A DNA stretch of 64,000 nt from GAS188 sp963713805 (lineage in GTDB: Bacteria > Pseudomonadota > Alphaproteobacteria > Rhizobiales > Beijerinckiaceae). Shown in pieces: positions 38,438 to 46,841 of the stretch (within the stretch, counting starts at the first letter, position 1; every line of letters starts with the position of its first letter). Location of the stretch: the NCBI GenBank assembly GCA_963713805.1, contig CAVQNF010000039.1, forward strand, positions 1-64,000, given 5' to 3'. The translations under genes were made by a program, and so were the position numbers. A model generated the notes under the pieces. That model saw nothing but the letters and a program-made list of their open reading frames with translations, made no database searches and was not told the DNA's origin.

Positions 38438-38515
38438 AGCAATTCCTCCTGTACGAGCAACATGCACTTAGCGCTCGCCTAAATAGCTTTATTGTATATT
38501 TTCATAGTACATGTT
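38438..38515 (-). promoter_or_regulatory. putative ROSE-type RNA thermometer in the hsp20 leader
   Basis: In the leader, GTTGCTC is followed four bases later by AGGAGGA, so the ribosome site can pair with the UUGCU-type anti-sequence that defines ROSE elements. A second hairpin (TTAGGCG with CGCTAAG) lies upstream. ROSE elements are the usual controllers of hsp20 genes in Rhizobiales. Assignment is from these motifs only; no structure was computed. Confidence 0.55.
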
Positions 38516-38730
38516 GGGTCTCCGCTCCGCTTAATCAAGAGCGTATGCTGAAAAATTTGGATAAATAAACTCGAATCCCGCTAAAGAATTAAAAAAGATG
38601 TCTAGCGGTAGAATATCGATAAATCACTTCGTTATGACCTTGTTAGACTTATTTTTGACGTTATCTTAGTTTTATAAAGCGCAGTGAATCAATTAACAAT
38701 TCACAACTTAATATTTACAAGGAGATAGTC

Positions 38731-38913
38731 ATGTCAAATACTAAAATTCTTACGAAGGACATTCACGACAAGTGGTCGAAGCTCAATGAGGCAGACTTAA
38801 CCAATGTGAAGAGCCACGACGCGCTCTCCGCCCTGGTCGTGAAGGGGTACGGGTTTGACAAGGCGAAGGCGGATGCGGATGTGACGGCATGGATGGCCGG
38901 CCGCAGCTTCTAA
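38731..38913 (+). CDS. small CsbD/YjbJ-like protein
   Basis: This 60-residue protein follows a GGAGA ribosome site. 'DIHDKWSKLNEADLTNVKSH' and 'YGFDKAKADADVTAWMAGR' resemble the second half of YjbJ/CsbD-type small stress proteins ('KWGKLTDDDL', 'YGYxKxxAExEV'). It lies in an AT-rich island next to hsp20, which fits a stress role. The function of the family is unknown. Confidence 0.6.
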   Translation: MSNTKILTKDIHDKWSKLNEADLTNVKSHDALSALVVKGYGFDKAKADADVTAWMAGRSF

Positions 38914-38929
38914 GCCAGGAGCCAATGCG

Positions 38930-38959
38930 CCGCCCCTGACAAAATACTGTTGGGGGCGG
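38930..38959 (+). terminator. hairpin downstream of the small stress-type gene
   Basis: GCCGCCCCTGACA and TGTTGGGGGCGG form a strong GC-rich stem around AAATAC, 20 bases after the stop codon. There is no clear T-run, so it is either an incomplete intrinsic terminator or an mRNA-stabilising hairpin. Confidence 0.45.
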
Positions 38960-39090
38960 AAATCAACCGCGTTTCTCGGCTTACCCGACATGCACACTCA
39001 CCGGGTTGGGATTTGTGTTTTTTGGAAAAAGAGCTGAGAGGGGTGGTCCAAGGGAAACGAGTTCGACACCTCACAAGTACCCGGCAGGGG

Positions 39091-39185
39091 AATGCTGCGC
39101 GCCGAAAGGTTTCTGACGCGGTTTTGCCCATATTCTGCGAAAGATTATTTCCCGCTGAACTTCCAGCCCCGCACGCGCGTATCTG
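39091..39185 (+). repeat. 95-bp direct repeat, copy 1
   Basis: It starts AATGCTGCGCGCCGAAAG and ends CGCGCGTATCTG. It aligns without gaps to 40284-40378, with most differences in the middle 20 bases. The two copies bracket the HigBA pair. Confidence 0.8.
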
Positions 39186-39195
39186 GGGGCGCGAG

Positions 39196-39558
39196 CTACG
39201 CCGCCGCCTTCACTCGAATGCGACCCTCCCGGTGAGCGTGTTCTTTCGAGATCATAATGTCGACGTCCCGCCCCAGCGCCACGAGAAACATAACGAGGCG
39301 TTCAACGGAAAAGCCGCGCAACCGTCCACGCAGCAATGCGGACACCTTCGCCTGGTCAACCTTGATGATCTTCCCTGCCTCCGCTTGAGTGAGGCCACGA
39401 CGGCGGACAGTGACGGTGATTGCGTGGGCAATTTTGACCTTCAGCATGTCCTCTTCGGTGCAAGAAAGGCCGAGGTCGGCAAAGACGTTGCCGGAGCTGT
39501 CGTGCACCGTAAGGTCCTGCTTGCGCTTAATCGTCATGTGCCTCTCCCTTACTTTCAT
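39196..39558 (-). CDS. HigA-like Xre family antitoxin
   Basis: This 120-residue protein contains a HigA-type helix-turn-helix ('LTQAEAGKIIKVDQAKVSALLRG') and the family C-terminus 'FSVERLVMFLVALGRDVDIMI'. It is clearly related to the HigA-like protein at 10667-10951. Its start overlaps the toxin stop by four bases. An ATG at 39537 is an alternative start. It should neutralise the toxin and repress the operon. Confidence 0.87.
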   Translation of the reverse strand: MKVRERHMTIKRKQDLTVHDSSGNVFADLGLSCTEEDMLKVKIAHAITVTVRRRGLTQAEAGKIIKVDQAKVSALLRGRLRGFSVERLVMFLVALGRDVDIMISKEHAHREGRIRVKAAA

Positions 39559-39914
39559 CCGCTATAGTTCATTCGGTAGTGGCCCTCTGCCGCCTGTAGA
39601 CGCACCCTGATCAAATTCATGTCCGACTGTGAAGTTTTGACCCCCTGCTTCGACTTCTTCTGAAACACGTGCAGAACGTAAACGGCGCGCGCGAACTTGA
39701 CCGTGTAAACCGCTCGAAAAGTGTTTCCACGGTTGTCAATTACGACCTCCACAACCTTCGATCCGCCGAACCCGACCATCGGGACCGAACCGAGCGCCAT
39801 GTTGCCGGCTTGCGCCAAGTAGAGCGCAAATCCCGCCTCGTCCCTCACGGCCTCAGGAAATCTCATCAAATCCTTCTGGCTCGACGCAATCCAATGGAGC
39901 GGCTTTAACTTCAT
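39555..39914 (-). CDS. HigB-like toxin (phage Gp49/RelE superfamily)
   Basis: This intact 119-residue toxin has the family features 'LHWIASSQKDLMRFPEAVRDE', 'GFALYLAQAGN', 'VEVVIDNRGNTFRAVYTVKF' and 'YVLHVFQKKSKQG'. It is the undamaged counterpart of the broken toxin at 10985-11350. HigB toxins cleave mRNA on the ribosome. The toxin gene precedes the antitoxin gene, the usual HigBA order. Spontaneous loss would be selected against if both are active. Confidence 0.88.
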   Translation of the reverse strand: MKLKPLHWIASSQKDLMRFPEAVRDEAGFALYLAQAGNMALGSVPMVGFGGSKVVEVVIDNRGNTFRAVYTVKFARAVYVLHVFQKKSKQGVKTSQSDMNLIRVRLQAAEGHYRMNYSG

Positions 39915-39993
39915 GGAGCAATGTCCTTATGCTAAAAGTGGCCTAGTTCCGAGAAAAGTGAAGGGTCAGGTCGGAAAATCTCATCGCTTCGAT

Positions 39994-40007
39994 AATATAC
40001 CTATATT
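39994..40007. promoter_or_regulatory. palindrome in the HigBA promoter region
   Basis: AATATACCTATATT is a perfect 6+2+6 palindrome about 80 bases before the toxin start, in an AT-rich pocket. It is a candidate operator overlapping the leftward promoter. Confidence 0.4.
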
Positions 40008-40283
40008 GGCATAACAGTGAGCCGGTTTCAAGCCCAATCTTGAGCCGGCGCGCTATGCCCGGCGAGTTCATGCAAAAGCAGCCTTTCGTTCTCGCTCGCT
40101 GACGGGAATTTCGCCCCGGCGGCAAACACCGCGACCGCGCTCCGCGCGGGTGCGCATCATCGCCGATGGTGTCGGGACGGGCATCGGCATCGATGGCTGT
40201 TTACGGACTGCCGTTGTGGATCAGGGGCGGCAGGAATCGTACAAGTGATCGGATTCGGCTTTCTCAGAAGAATCCGACATGGA
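40008..40283. other. intergenic region without a recognisable gene
   Basis: This stretch between the HigBA promoter and the second direct repeat has no family-matching frame. It ends in a hairpin with perfect arms TCGGATTC (40249-40256) and GAATCCGA (40270-40277). Confidence 0.45.
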
Positions 40284-40378
40284 AATGTTGCGCGCCGAAA
40301 GATTTCTGACGCGGTTTTGCCCATTTTCTGCACCAGTTTTGCTCCTGATGAACTTCCACCCCCGCGCGCGCGTATCTG
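40284..40378 (+). repeat. 95-bp direct repeat, copy 2
   Basis: Same orientation as copy 1 at 39091-39185. It lies immediately upstream of the L,D-transpeptidase gene and supplies its 5' flank, including an in-frame upstream ATG that is probably not used. Confidence 0.8.
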
Positions 40379-40452
40379 TGTTTGGCGCGAGGACGTGCTC
40401 GCGCGGAACTTCGCCGGGTGTTGACATGCTGAATTCGATGCGTGCCGATGCT

Positions 40453-41458
40453 ATGAATTCCTCTTCCCGCACCCGTCGAAGCTTCGTCGGCGGGCTTGTC
40501 TCGGTCGCGCTTTATCCTCTGGCGGCGCGCGGCGCCCAGGCCATGGCGGGACCCACGGCCGGAAAGACGGCGGCGGCGCCTGCGAAACCAGCCTTGGCAC
40601 CCGCCGCCTACACCGCGGCCACCGGCCACTACGGACCCGTGCTGGGCGAGCCTTTTCCCGTACCGGCCGTCAATCTCAGCCAGATCGATCCGGCTTTTCT
40701 CATCAAGGAAGTCGCCTACACGGGCGCCGAGCAGCCCGGCACCATCGTCATCAATCCGAGCATCCGCTATCTCTATTTCGTCCAGGACGGGGGCAGGGCC
40801 ATCCGTTATGGGGTCGGCGTCGGACGCGAAGGCTTCGGCTGGTCGGGGACGGCGACGATCAAGAGCAAGCAGGAATGGCCGGATTGGTACCCGCCCGCCG
40901 AGATGATCGCCCGGCAGCCGGAGCTTCAGGCCAAGATGTCGGCACTGCAAAGCGGGCTTGGAATGCCGGGCGGGCCCGGCAATCCGCTCGGTGCGCGCGC
41001 GATGTATCTGTGGCAAGGCAACAAGGACACGCTCTTCCGCGTCCACGGCACGGTGGAGCCCTGGACGATCGGCAAGCGCGTGTCCTCGGGCTGCATTCGC
41101 ATGATCAACCAGGATGCGATCGACCTTTATGATCGCGTTGCCTTGGGCACGCAGGTCATCGTGCTCGGCGCCGGAGAGGGCGAAGTCGCGTCCCGGCAGC
41201 GGCGCGCTCCCGAGAAGAGAGGTCCCGCCTACGACCCCTCCCTCGAGGCGACCGATCCTTATCAGGATGCTGGCACCTATGACCCTAATCGCCAGGGGAC
41301 CCCGGCCGGAGAATCCTCTGCGGCTGCAAGGCGCCGATCCGTATGGGCAAGGCCTTACCGGAGAACCCTACGCGCTGCACGGCGGAAGATACGACCCCTA
41401 CGCCGGAGCTCCCCGCAATGCGCCCTATGGCGGCTATCCCGCTTTCCCGGACAATTGA
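40453..41458 (+). CDS. L,D-transpeptidase (YkuD family), one frameshift
   Basis: The protein starts with a Tat-like signal ('SRTRRSFVGG' then 'GAQA'). It carries the YkuD catalytic motif: 'FRVHGTVEPWTIG' with the histidine and 'VSSGCIRM' with the active cysteine. It cross-links meso-diaminopimelate residues in peptidoglycan or anchors proteins to it. An extra base at 41306-41308 breaks the frame after the catalytic domain; restoring it gives a Tyr/Pro/Gly-rich tail ('DPYGQGLTGEPYALHGG', 'DPYAGAPRNAPYGGYP'). In-frame ATGs upstream exist, but the ATG at 40453 places the signal peptide properly. Confidence 0.87.
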
Positions 41459-41550
41459 GCGCGGCGAGTGGGCGCGTCGAGCCCGCGAAGCCGCCGCAGG
41501 CTCGAGGCCAGCGAGCGGGCTCAAGCGCGCCTGGTCGCCTTCGAGGACAT

Positions 41551-42370
41551 CTATTTGAAGAGATAGGAGAGGCCGAGGCCGATCGTCGTCTGGACGCGGC
41601 GCTCGATGACCGGGCTCCTGGCGACATTCGAGACGAGATAGTTCAAGCCGCCGCGCCCGACGAGGGCGAGATTGGGGGCGAAGCGGTAAAGCGCGTCCAC
41701 CGTCGTGCCGACCGATTCGATCCCTGAATGCGCGATTGAAAACCGGCTTGCCGGTGGCGAGGCTCTGAAACTCCGAAACGCCGTACCAGCTCTGCATGTA
41801 GTTGTGATCGCCGAGGCTGGTGGTGACCGCGGGAAGCACCAGGAACTGATTGGTCACCGGCAGCGCCGTCCCGATCTTGGCCTGGAAGGTGTTGCCATAG
41901 CTTCCCGAGAAGTCGTGGGCGAAGGCCCCTTTCAAATCGATCCACCCGAGATCGTATTCGGTGGCGAAGCGCGCCTGCGGCGCTTCGGCAATGTTGCCGA
42001 GCCCCAGAATCTTCGGGCTGTTCGTCTGGTCGCGCCCGAGCCTGAGAAAGGCGGAGGTCCCGAAGGACAAGGTTCCGTCGTTATAGAGATAGATCCCCGC
42101 GCCATCCTCCATGTTGGCGAAGTAGCGGTTGTTGTAGGTCCAGTCGACATCCGGAAGCGGGAGCGAGCGGAGGCCGTTACCGCCCGGATAGGTCGGCTCG
42201 ACGAGAATACCGGCGCCGATCCGATTGGTCGTCGACATCAGCCTCGCGAATTGTTCCGGCGTGAGCGTGGAGGCGGCAGTGTCGAGCGTGACATTCTGCG
42301 CATGCGCGAACACCGGCGCGAGCGAAAGTGCGCAAGCCAGGAGAAATCGCAACCAAGCACTCGGCAGCAT
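41551..42370 (-). CDS. MipA/OmpV family outer membrane protein, one frameshift
   Basis: After a signal peptide ending 'VFAHAQ', the protein alternates short aromatic beta strands ('LPDVDWTYNNRYFANMEDG', 'AGIYLYNDGTLSFG', 'HNYMQSWYGVS') and ends with the expected terminal strand 'GLGLSYLFK'. This fits the MipA/OmpV barrel family, whose members interact with murein enzymes. An extra base at about 41733 breaks the frame; restoring it gives 'FNAHSGIESVGTTVDALYRF'. An ATG at 42403 in the same frame is an alternative start. It converges with the L,D-transpeptidase gene, a possible functional link. Confidence 0.75.
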
Positions 42371-42620
42371 CCCGTCGAACTCAACGCCCCTCAGGTGGCT
42401 CATCTGCGGCGAGGTTCCGCGCCGTCCCTCGCGACCTTCCTTATATCGGAGATATGCCCGCAGGAAGCCATCGGCGCTCGTCGCATGCGCATGGTGAATA
42501 TATCGACAAGGCCCGTCGCGAGCGCGCCCGCAGCAAGCCGGTTCGTGGTCGCTCGTCGGAGCCCTTCAAATCGGGGCATTTCCTCTCTATAGCTCGCTCA
42601 TTCGACCGAGCGAGGCTTCG

Positions 42621-43599
42621 ATGCAGGCGATCGACCCCGATTTTCTCCCCATCTCAGGTTTTGTGCTGCCGCGCTTCGCCGGCATCCCGACCTTCATGCG
42701 CCTGCCTCATGTGCCGCTCGAGGATGCGCGAATCGAGCGCGTCGATATCGGGCTCGTCGGCGTTCCATGGGACGGGGGCACGACCAATCGTCCCGGCGCC
42801 CGCCATGGCCCGCGCGCGCTGCGCGACGCGACCACCATGGTGCGCCAATTGAACCAGGCATCCGGCATCATGCCCTTCCATCTCGCGCGCTGCGCCGATC
42901 TCGGCGATGTCGCGGTCAACCCGGCGAGCGTCGACGACACCTTGACGCGCATCACGACCTTCTATCGCGAGCTCATCAAGCGCGCCATCACGCCGATGAG
43001 CGTCGGAGGCGACCATCTGACCAGCCTGCCCGTCCTGCGCGCGGTCGCCGAAAAAGGACCTGTCGGGATGATCCATTTCGACAGCCACACGGATTTCTAC
43101 GACAGCTATTTCGGCGGCTTCAAATATACGCATGGGACGCCGTTCCGCCGCGGGGTCGAGGAGGGTTTGCTCGATCCCAAACGCGTCGTGCAGATCGGCA
43201 TCAGAGGTTCCGCCTACGACGGCGAGGACGTCGAATTCGCCCGCTCGAACGGCGTGAGGATCGTCTTCATCGAGGAGCTTCATGGAGCGCGGCGTCAAGG
43301 CGGTCATGGAGGAGGCCTGCGCCATCGTCGGCGAGCATCCGACCTATCTGTCCTTCGACATCGACGGCGTCGACCCCGCGCAAGCGCCCGGGACCGGCAC
43401 GCCGGAGATCGGCGGGTTCTCGACCTTCCAGGCGCAACAGATGCTGCGCCTTCTCGACGGCGTCGATCTCGTGGCGGCCGATTTCGTGGAGTTGTCGCCG
43501 CCCTTCGACGTCGGCGGCATCACGGCCTGGGCCGGAGCCAATATCGTCTTCGAAATCCTCTGCGTGCTCGCGCAAGCGGCCAAGCGACGCGTGAAATAG
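42621..43599 (+). CDS. agmatinase/guanidinobutyrase-type ureohydrolase, one frameshift
   Basis: The protein has the full ureohydrolase metal site: 'SVGGDHL', 'IHFDSHTD' and 'LSFDIDGVDPA', plus 'PGTGTPEIGG' and 'FVELSPPFD' as in agmatinase-like enzymes. It should release urea from a guanidino compound such as agmatine or 4-guanidinobutyrate. An extra G at 43284-43285 breaks the frame after 'IEEL'; restoring it gives 'HERGVKAVMEEACAI' and about 325 residues. It is distinct from the divergent ureohydrolase at 29149-30081, whose motifs differ. Confidence 0.88.
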
Positions 43600-43643
43600 G
43601 TCGAGGCGGTCTTCGCGCCCGAGTGCAACTGTGCGCAAATCCA

Positions 43644-43949
43644 TTATTGCGGCCACTCTTCGGCAGGCCAATCGCGCGCCGTATAAATCACCCGAAGGAT
43701 CGACACGACTTCCCGGCCACCCTGCACGCTCAATGAGTAGGCAATGATGTCGGGCACGCGGGCGACGGACTTTTCATAAGTGCCAGTCACGCGGCCAGGC
43801 CGACCTGTTGCGAAGCTGCCAAGAGCATTCCCGGCCTTCTCGATCGCGTCGACAACCCTTTGCGCCGCTGCGGGATTGCTCTGCGCGATGTATCGCAAAA
43901 TTTCGAGGTCATCGCGGTGTGCGTCAGCCGACCAGACAACCGGTCTCAT
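43644..43949 (-). CDS. ParE/RelE family toxin
   Basis: This intact 101-residue toxin has the ParE/RelE layout ('ADAHRDDLEILRYIAQSNPAAAQRV', 'RPGRVTGTYEKSV', 'IIAYSL', 'VVSILRVIYTARDWP'). Its ATG overlaps the stop of the antitoxin frame upstream (ATGA), the usual antitoxin-toxin order. Toxicity in this group comes from gyrase poisoning or mRNA cleavage. Confidence 0.85.
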   Translation of the reverse strand: MRPVVWSADAHRDDLEILRYIAQSNPAAAQRVVDAIEKAGNALGSFATGRPGRVTGTYEKSVARVPDIIAYSLSVQGGREVVSILRVIYTARDWPAEEWPQ

Positions 43950-44209
43950 CCACGCGCGGCTTTCTTCTTCGCCTTGGCGACGATCTGGCGGGCTTCGGCC
44001 ATGACCTGCTGATGCGGCACGACGCGGCCGGCCTCGACATCGGCCAATCCACGCTTGATCCCGCCAATGATTTCAAGCTCGCGATCCACATAGGCCGTAA
44101 CGGCCTCGGCGGCGAGGAACGACTTGCTGCGACGGGTGTCGGCCGCGATCCGCTCGAGCTTCTGTTTGGTTTCGGGCGTAACTCGGATAATTCGGGCTAA
44201 TTCGGTGAC
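43946..44209 (-). CDS. ParD/CopG-like antitoxin without a canonical start codon
   Basis: The frame reads 'ARIIRVTPETKQKLERIAAD', then 'RRSKSFLAAEAVTAYVDRELE' and a basic C-terminus, a ribbon-helix-helix ParD-like antitoxin of about 80 residues. Upstream of 'TELARIIRV' the frame meets GTC, GGC and then TAA, with no ATG, GTG or TTG. The left arm of an inverted repeat covers exactly this 5' end. Either the start codon was lost or replaced by the repeat, or a rare start such as ATT (44191) is used. The given 5' end is the limit of homology, not a chosen start. Confidence 0.6.
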   Translation of the reverse strand, partial: VTELARIIRVTPETKQKLERIAADTRRSKSFLAAEAVTAYVDRELEIIGGIKRGLADVEAGRVVPHQQVMAEARQIVAKAKKKAARG

Positions 44210-44323
44210 GCCTTATATTTGCACCGTTTATTGGGCGTCAGCCCGCATGATGTCAATCGTAATGTCCTCCTCGATCGGGATATGAGATGGAATTGGTGTA
44301 TACGTAAGGCGTCACCGAATTAG
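44197..44323. repeat. 127-bp segment bounded by 19-bp perfect inverted repeats
   Basis: CTAATTCGGTGACGCCTTA (44197-44215) and TAAGGCGTCACCGAATTAG (44305-44323) are perfect inverted repeats. Pairing continues outward with a further GAATTA unit. The 90-bp interior is AT-richer and has a GAGGAGG on the minus strand. The layout is that of a tiny MITE-like element or a large operator, and it overlaps the antitoxin 5' end. Confidence 0.6.
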
Positions 44324-44479
44324 AGCCGAATTAGAGCAGAATGTGCGGCCGCGCAAGCGTGCAGCCGTGGTTCAGTCGCGACCATGCCGCCTGGGCCGGT
44401 CTCACGCGGAGCGCTTGCAAGAATTGCTTGCCCGTGCAAGGCTTTCGAACGAATTTCAAGGAAAACTCGGGGCGACGGG

Positions 44480-45060
44480 ATGGACGAATCACCGCTCGAG
44501 CATCATGAGCACGCCGAGCATGCCGAGCATGCTGCCCATAGCGGTGACCCGTTCATCATTCGCGTCTCGGTGACCATCGCTATTCTCGCGGTGATCGCCG
44601 CGGGCATTTCGAGCCTCGAGAACGTCGAGGCCGGCGGGCGCACTCGCCAGGCTGAGCGAGGCCAACCTTTCCCAGAACAAGGCGACCGACAACTTGGAGC
44701 TTTTATCAGGCCCAGCGCATCAAGAAGACGATCTACGACGCTGCTCGCCCTGCAGACGCCCGAGAAGGCCAATGAGGCCGACCCAGCAGTCGAAGCGCTA
44801 TGACGAAGAGAGCAAGAAGCTCGAATCCGAGGCCCGCAAGCTCGAGACGGAGGTTGATGGGGCGGAGGAGGAAAGCCGCATGCACGAGCACCGGCATCAC
44901 CGACTGACGCTCGCTGCCACCTTCCTTCACGTCGGCATCGCCGTTTCGACCATCGCCATCATCGCCAAAGGACAGCGCTGGCCGTGGTATGCTCGCGCTG
45001 CTCCTCGGCCTCGCGGGCATCGGCGTGGCCGGAACAGCCTACACGCTTGCATTGAACGGA
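44480..45060 (+). pseudogene. DUF4337-like membrane protein with several frameshifts
   Basis: Pieces in successive frames read as one protein: 'DESPLEHHEHAEHAEHAAHSGDPF', a membrane span 'VSVTIAILAVIAAGISSLE', 'ALARLSEANLSQNKATDNW', 'SFYQAQRIKKTIYDAA', 'KRYDEESKKLESEARKLETEVD', 'RHHRLTLAATFLHVGIAVSTIA' and 'MLALLLGLAGIGVAGTAYTL'. This is the DUF4337 plan of a His-rich start, helical middle and C-terminal membrane spans. At least four single-base shifts are needed. The true C-terminus is unclear. The function of the family is unknown. Confidence 0.6.
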
Positions 45061-45090
45061 GGGGCTCGTTCCTTCGCGACGATCGTAAAG

Positions 45091-45999
45091 TCAAGGCACC
45101 GGGCGCAAGCCGACGACACGTCCCAAGGTGTCGAACCCGGCCCCACTCGAAATCGCGAGACCGAGGACGACGATCGCCGCGCCGACCCATTGGCCCGGAT
45201 GAGCGGTTTCGTGAAGCAGCGAGGGTCGCGATCACGACGCCCATCGGCGGCACGGTGCGCGATGCCGAGCGCGGCGGTCGGCGGCCCGAGACGATGAACG
45301 AGCTTCATATAGGCGAGAAACGCCACGAAGGTGAGGAACCAGCCTTGGAATACCGCTTCGCCGATTGCCACGGGCAGGTTGTCCCCCGTGACGTTCGAGG
45401 GCGCGAAGGCGAACCAGAGCGGCACGGGCCAGAAATCCCGTCGCGCCCATCGCGGCGACGCAGCATAAGGGGATCGAGATTCCATTTGCGCGCGAAGACG
45501 CTGAAGCATCCCCACAAGAGGCCGATCACGCCGAACAGGGCGTCACCGCCGAGCGCCTGCGCGTCGAATCTGCGCACCCGCCGCACGCGCGAAGACGAGG
45601 AGGCCCGACGAGGATGACGCCGACGCCGATGAGACGCGTCGGCGACGGCCACGCGCCCAGCACCAGCCCTGGCGACGAGAAGCGTGCAGACGATCGAGGA
45701 GGAAGGCGCGAACAAGCGTGCTGTGGCTCGCCGGCATCATGGCGGTCGCGGAGGTAAATAGCGCGCCGTAGAAGGCACCCCCGAGAAGCCCGACGACGAT
45801 GAACCGGCCGGGATTGGCGAGCAGCATCGCGCGCCGGCTCGGGATTGGCGAGGACCAGCAACGATCCGAGCGCCGCCGCGCCGTAGCGAAAGGCCGCGAT
45901 GTCCCAGGCGGTGAGACCCGCCTGCACGCCGATCTTGGTCGCCGCGAATTGGGCGGCCATGGGAGGAAATGAGAGAAGGGCGAGGACGAAGACGGGCAC
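45091..45999 (-). pseudogene. EamA/DMT superfamily transporter with several frameshifts
   Basis: Fragments in alternating frames rebuild a ten-helix drug/metabolite transporter: 'VFVLALLSFPPMAAQFAATKIG', 'DIAAFRYGAAALGSLLVL', 'LLGGAFYGALFTSATAMMPA', 'LGGDALFGVIGLLWGCFSVFAR', 'NLPVAIGEAVFQGWFLTFVAFL' and 'AIVVLGLAISSGAGF'. Five or more frame changes occur in 0.9 kb, more than in any neighbouring core gene, so it may be truly decayed. GTG at 45999 is the apparent start. Confidence 0.6.
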
Positions 46000-46314
46000 G
46001 CTGTCGGACCTAAATCCGGATGCGCTCAGATGGAGTAGCCGCCATATCCGTAATCCCTATCGTGAAGCATGATTTCATCGCGGAACCGGTTCTCATCTTG
46101 CCGATCATGCTTCAACGCGGCGAAGCCGATGACCTCCCTCCCCTTTTCGTCACGACCAGGCCAGCCGGTTTGCGGCTTGCCTTGCTCCGCACGGATCATG
46201 ACGGTTCGCGCCGGCCGCTTCCCGCATCCATGAAACATGCGCCTCCGGACAAGCGCGAAGCCTGGACCACCCCGGCGAGGATCACGCGCTTCGTGCCGGC
46301 CGATGGGCGAAGGC
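46000..46314. other. intergenic region holding a RIME-like element
   Basis: About 315 bases between the broken transporter and the glyoxalase gene. The left third is RIME-like copy C; the remainder has no recognisable gene. Confidence 0.45.
46015..46113 (-). repeat. RIME-like intergenic palindromic repeat, copy C (reverse orientation)
   Basis: Read on this strand it ends in TCCGGATGCGCTCAGATGGAG, the complement of the tail of copies A and B, and contains the palindromic core AAGCATGAT (46065-46073) and ATCATGCTT (46104-46112) around CGCGGAACCGGTT. The core is the classic RIME-type hairpin of Rhizobiales. Confidence 0.65.
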
Positions 46315-46755
46315 CTACCAGCTTCCGGTGTTCGGCATGCTGAGTCCAAGGCTCCTTGGGGCTGAGCGGCGCGCCCTTCTGCAAGAGTTCGATGGAGATG
46401 CCGTCAGGCGAGCGCACGAATGCCATGTTGCCGTCACGGGGCGGGCGATTGATGGTGACCCCTTGTCCATCAAGCGCTGGCAAACGGCATAGATGTCATC
46501 GACACGATAGGCGAGATGCCCGAAGTTGCGCCCTCCGCCATAGCTGTGCTCGTCCCAATTATAGGTGAGCTCGAGCTGCGGCGATCTCGTCTCCTTGGAG
46601 CGTTCCGCATCATTCGGCGCGGCGAGAAAGACGAGCGTGTAGCGACCCTTCTCATTGTCGAGGCGGCGCACCTCGACGAGGCCGAGCTTGTCGCACCAGA
46701 AATCCAGCGCGGCGTCGAGATCGCCCACCCGCACCATGGTATGCAGATATTCCAT
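46315..46755 (-). CDS. gloA: lactoylglutathione lyase (glyoxalase I, VOC family), two compensating frameshifts
   Basis: Glyoxalase I converts the hemithioacetal of methylglyoxal and glutathione to lactoylglutathione. The protein begins 'YLHTMVRVGDLDAALDFWCDKLGL' and contains 'LELTYNWDEHSYGGGRNFGHLAY', with the conserved metal His and Glu. A missing C near 46465 and an extra base near 46345 shift the frame out and back; the restored segment reads 'MDQGVTINRPPRDG', 'AFVRSPDGISIELLQ' and the end 'MPNTGSW' as in the family. This is the only conserved gene in the window with a clear deletion. Confidence 0.82.
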   Translation of the reverse strand: MEYLHTMVRVGDLDAALDFWCDKLGLVEVRRLDNEKGRYTLVFLAAPNDAERSKETRSPQLELTYNWDEHSYGGGRNFGHLAYRVDDIYAVCQRLMDKGSPSIARPVTATWHSCARLTASPSNSCRRARRSAPRSLGLSMPNTGSW

Positions 46756-46841
46756 TTCGCGCTCCGATCGTCGCGACCGCCTTGCCTCGCAGCGTTCTCC
46801 GGGGCAGATGGCGGGTTGGCTCTCTTATAGGACGGGCGCCC

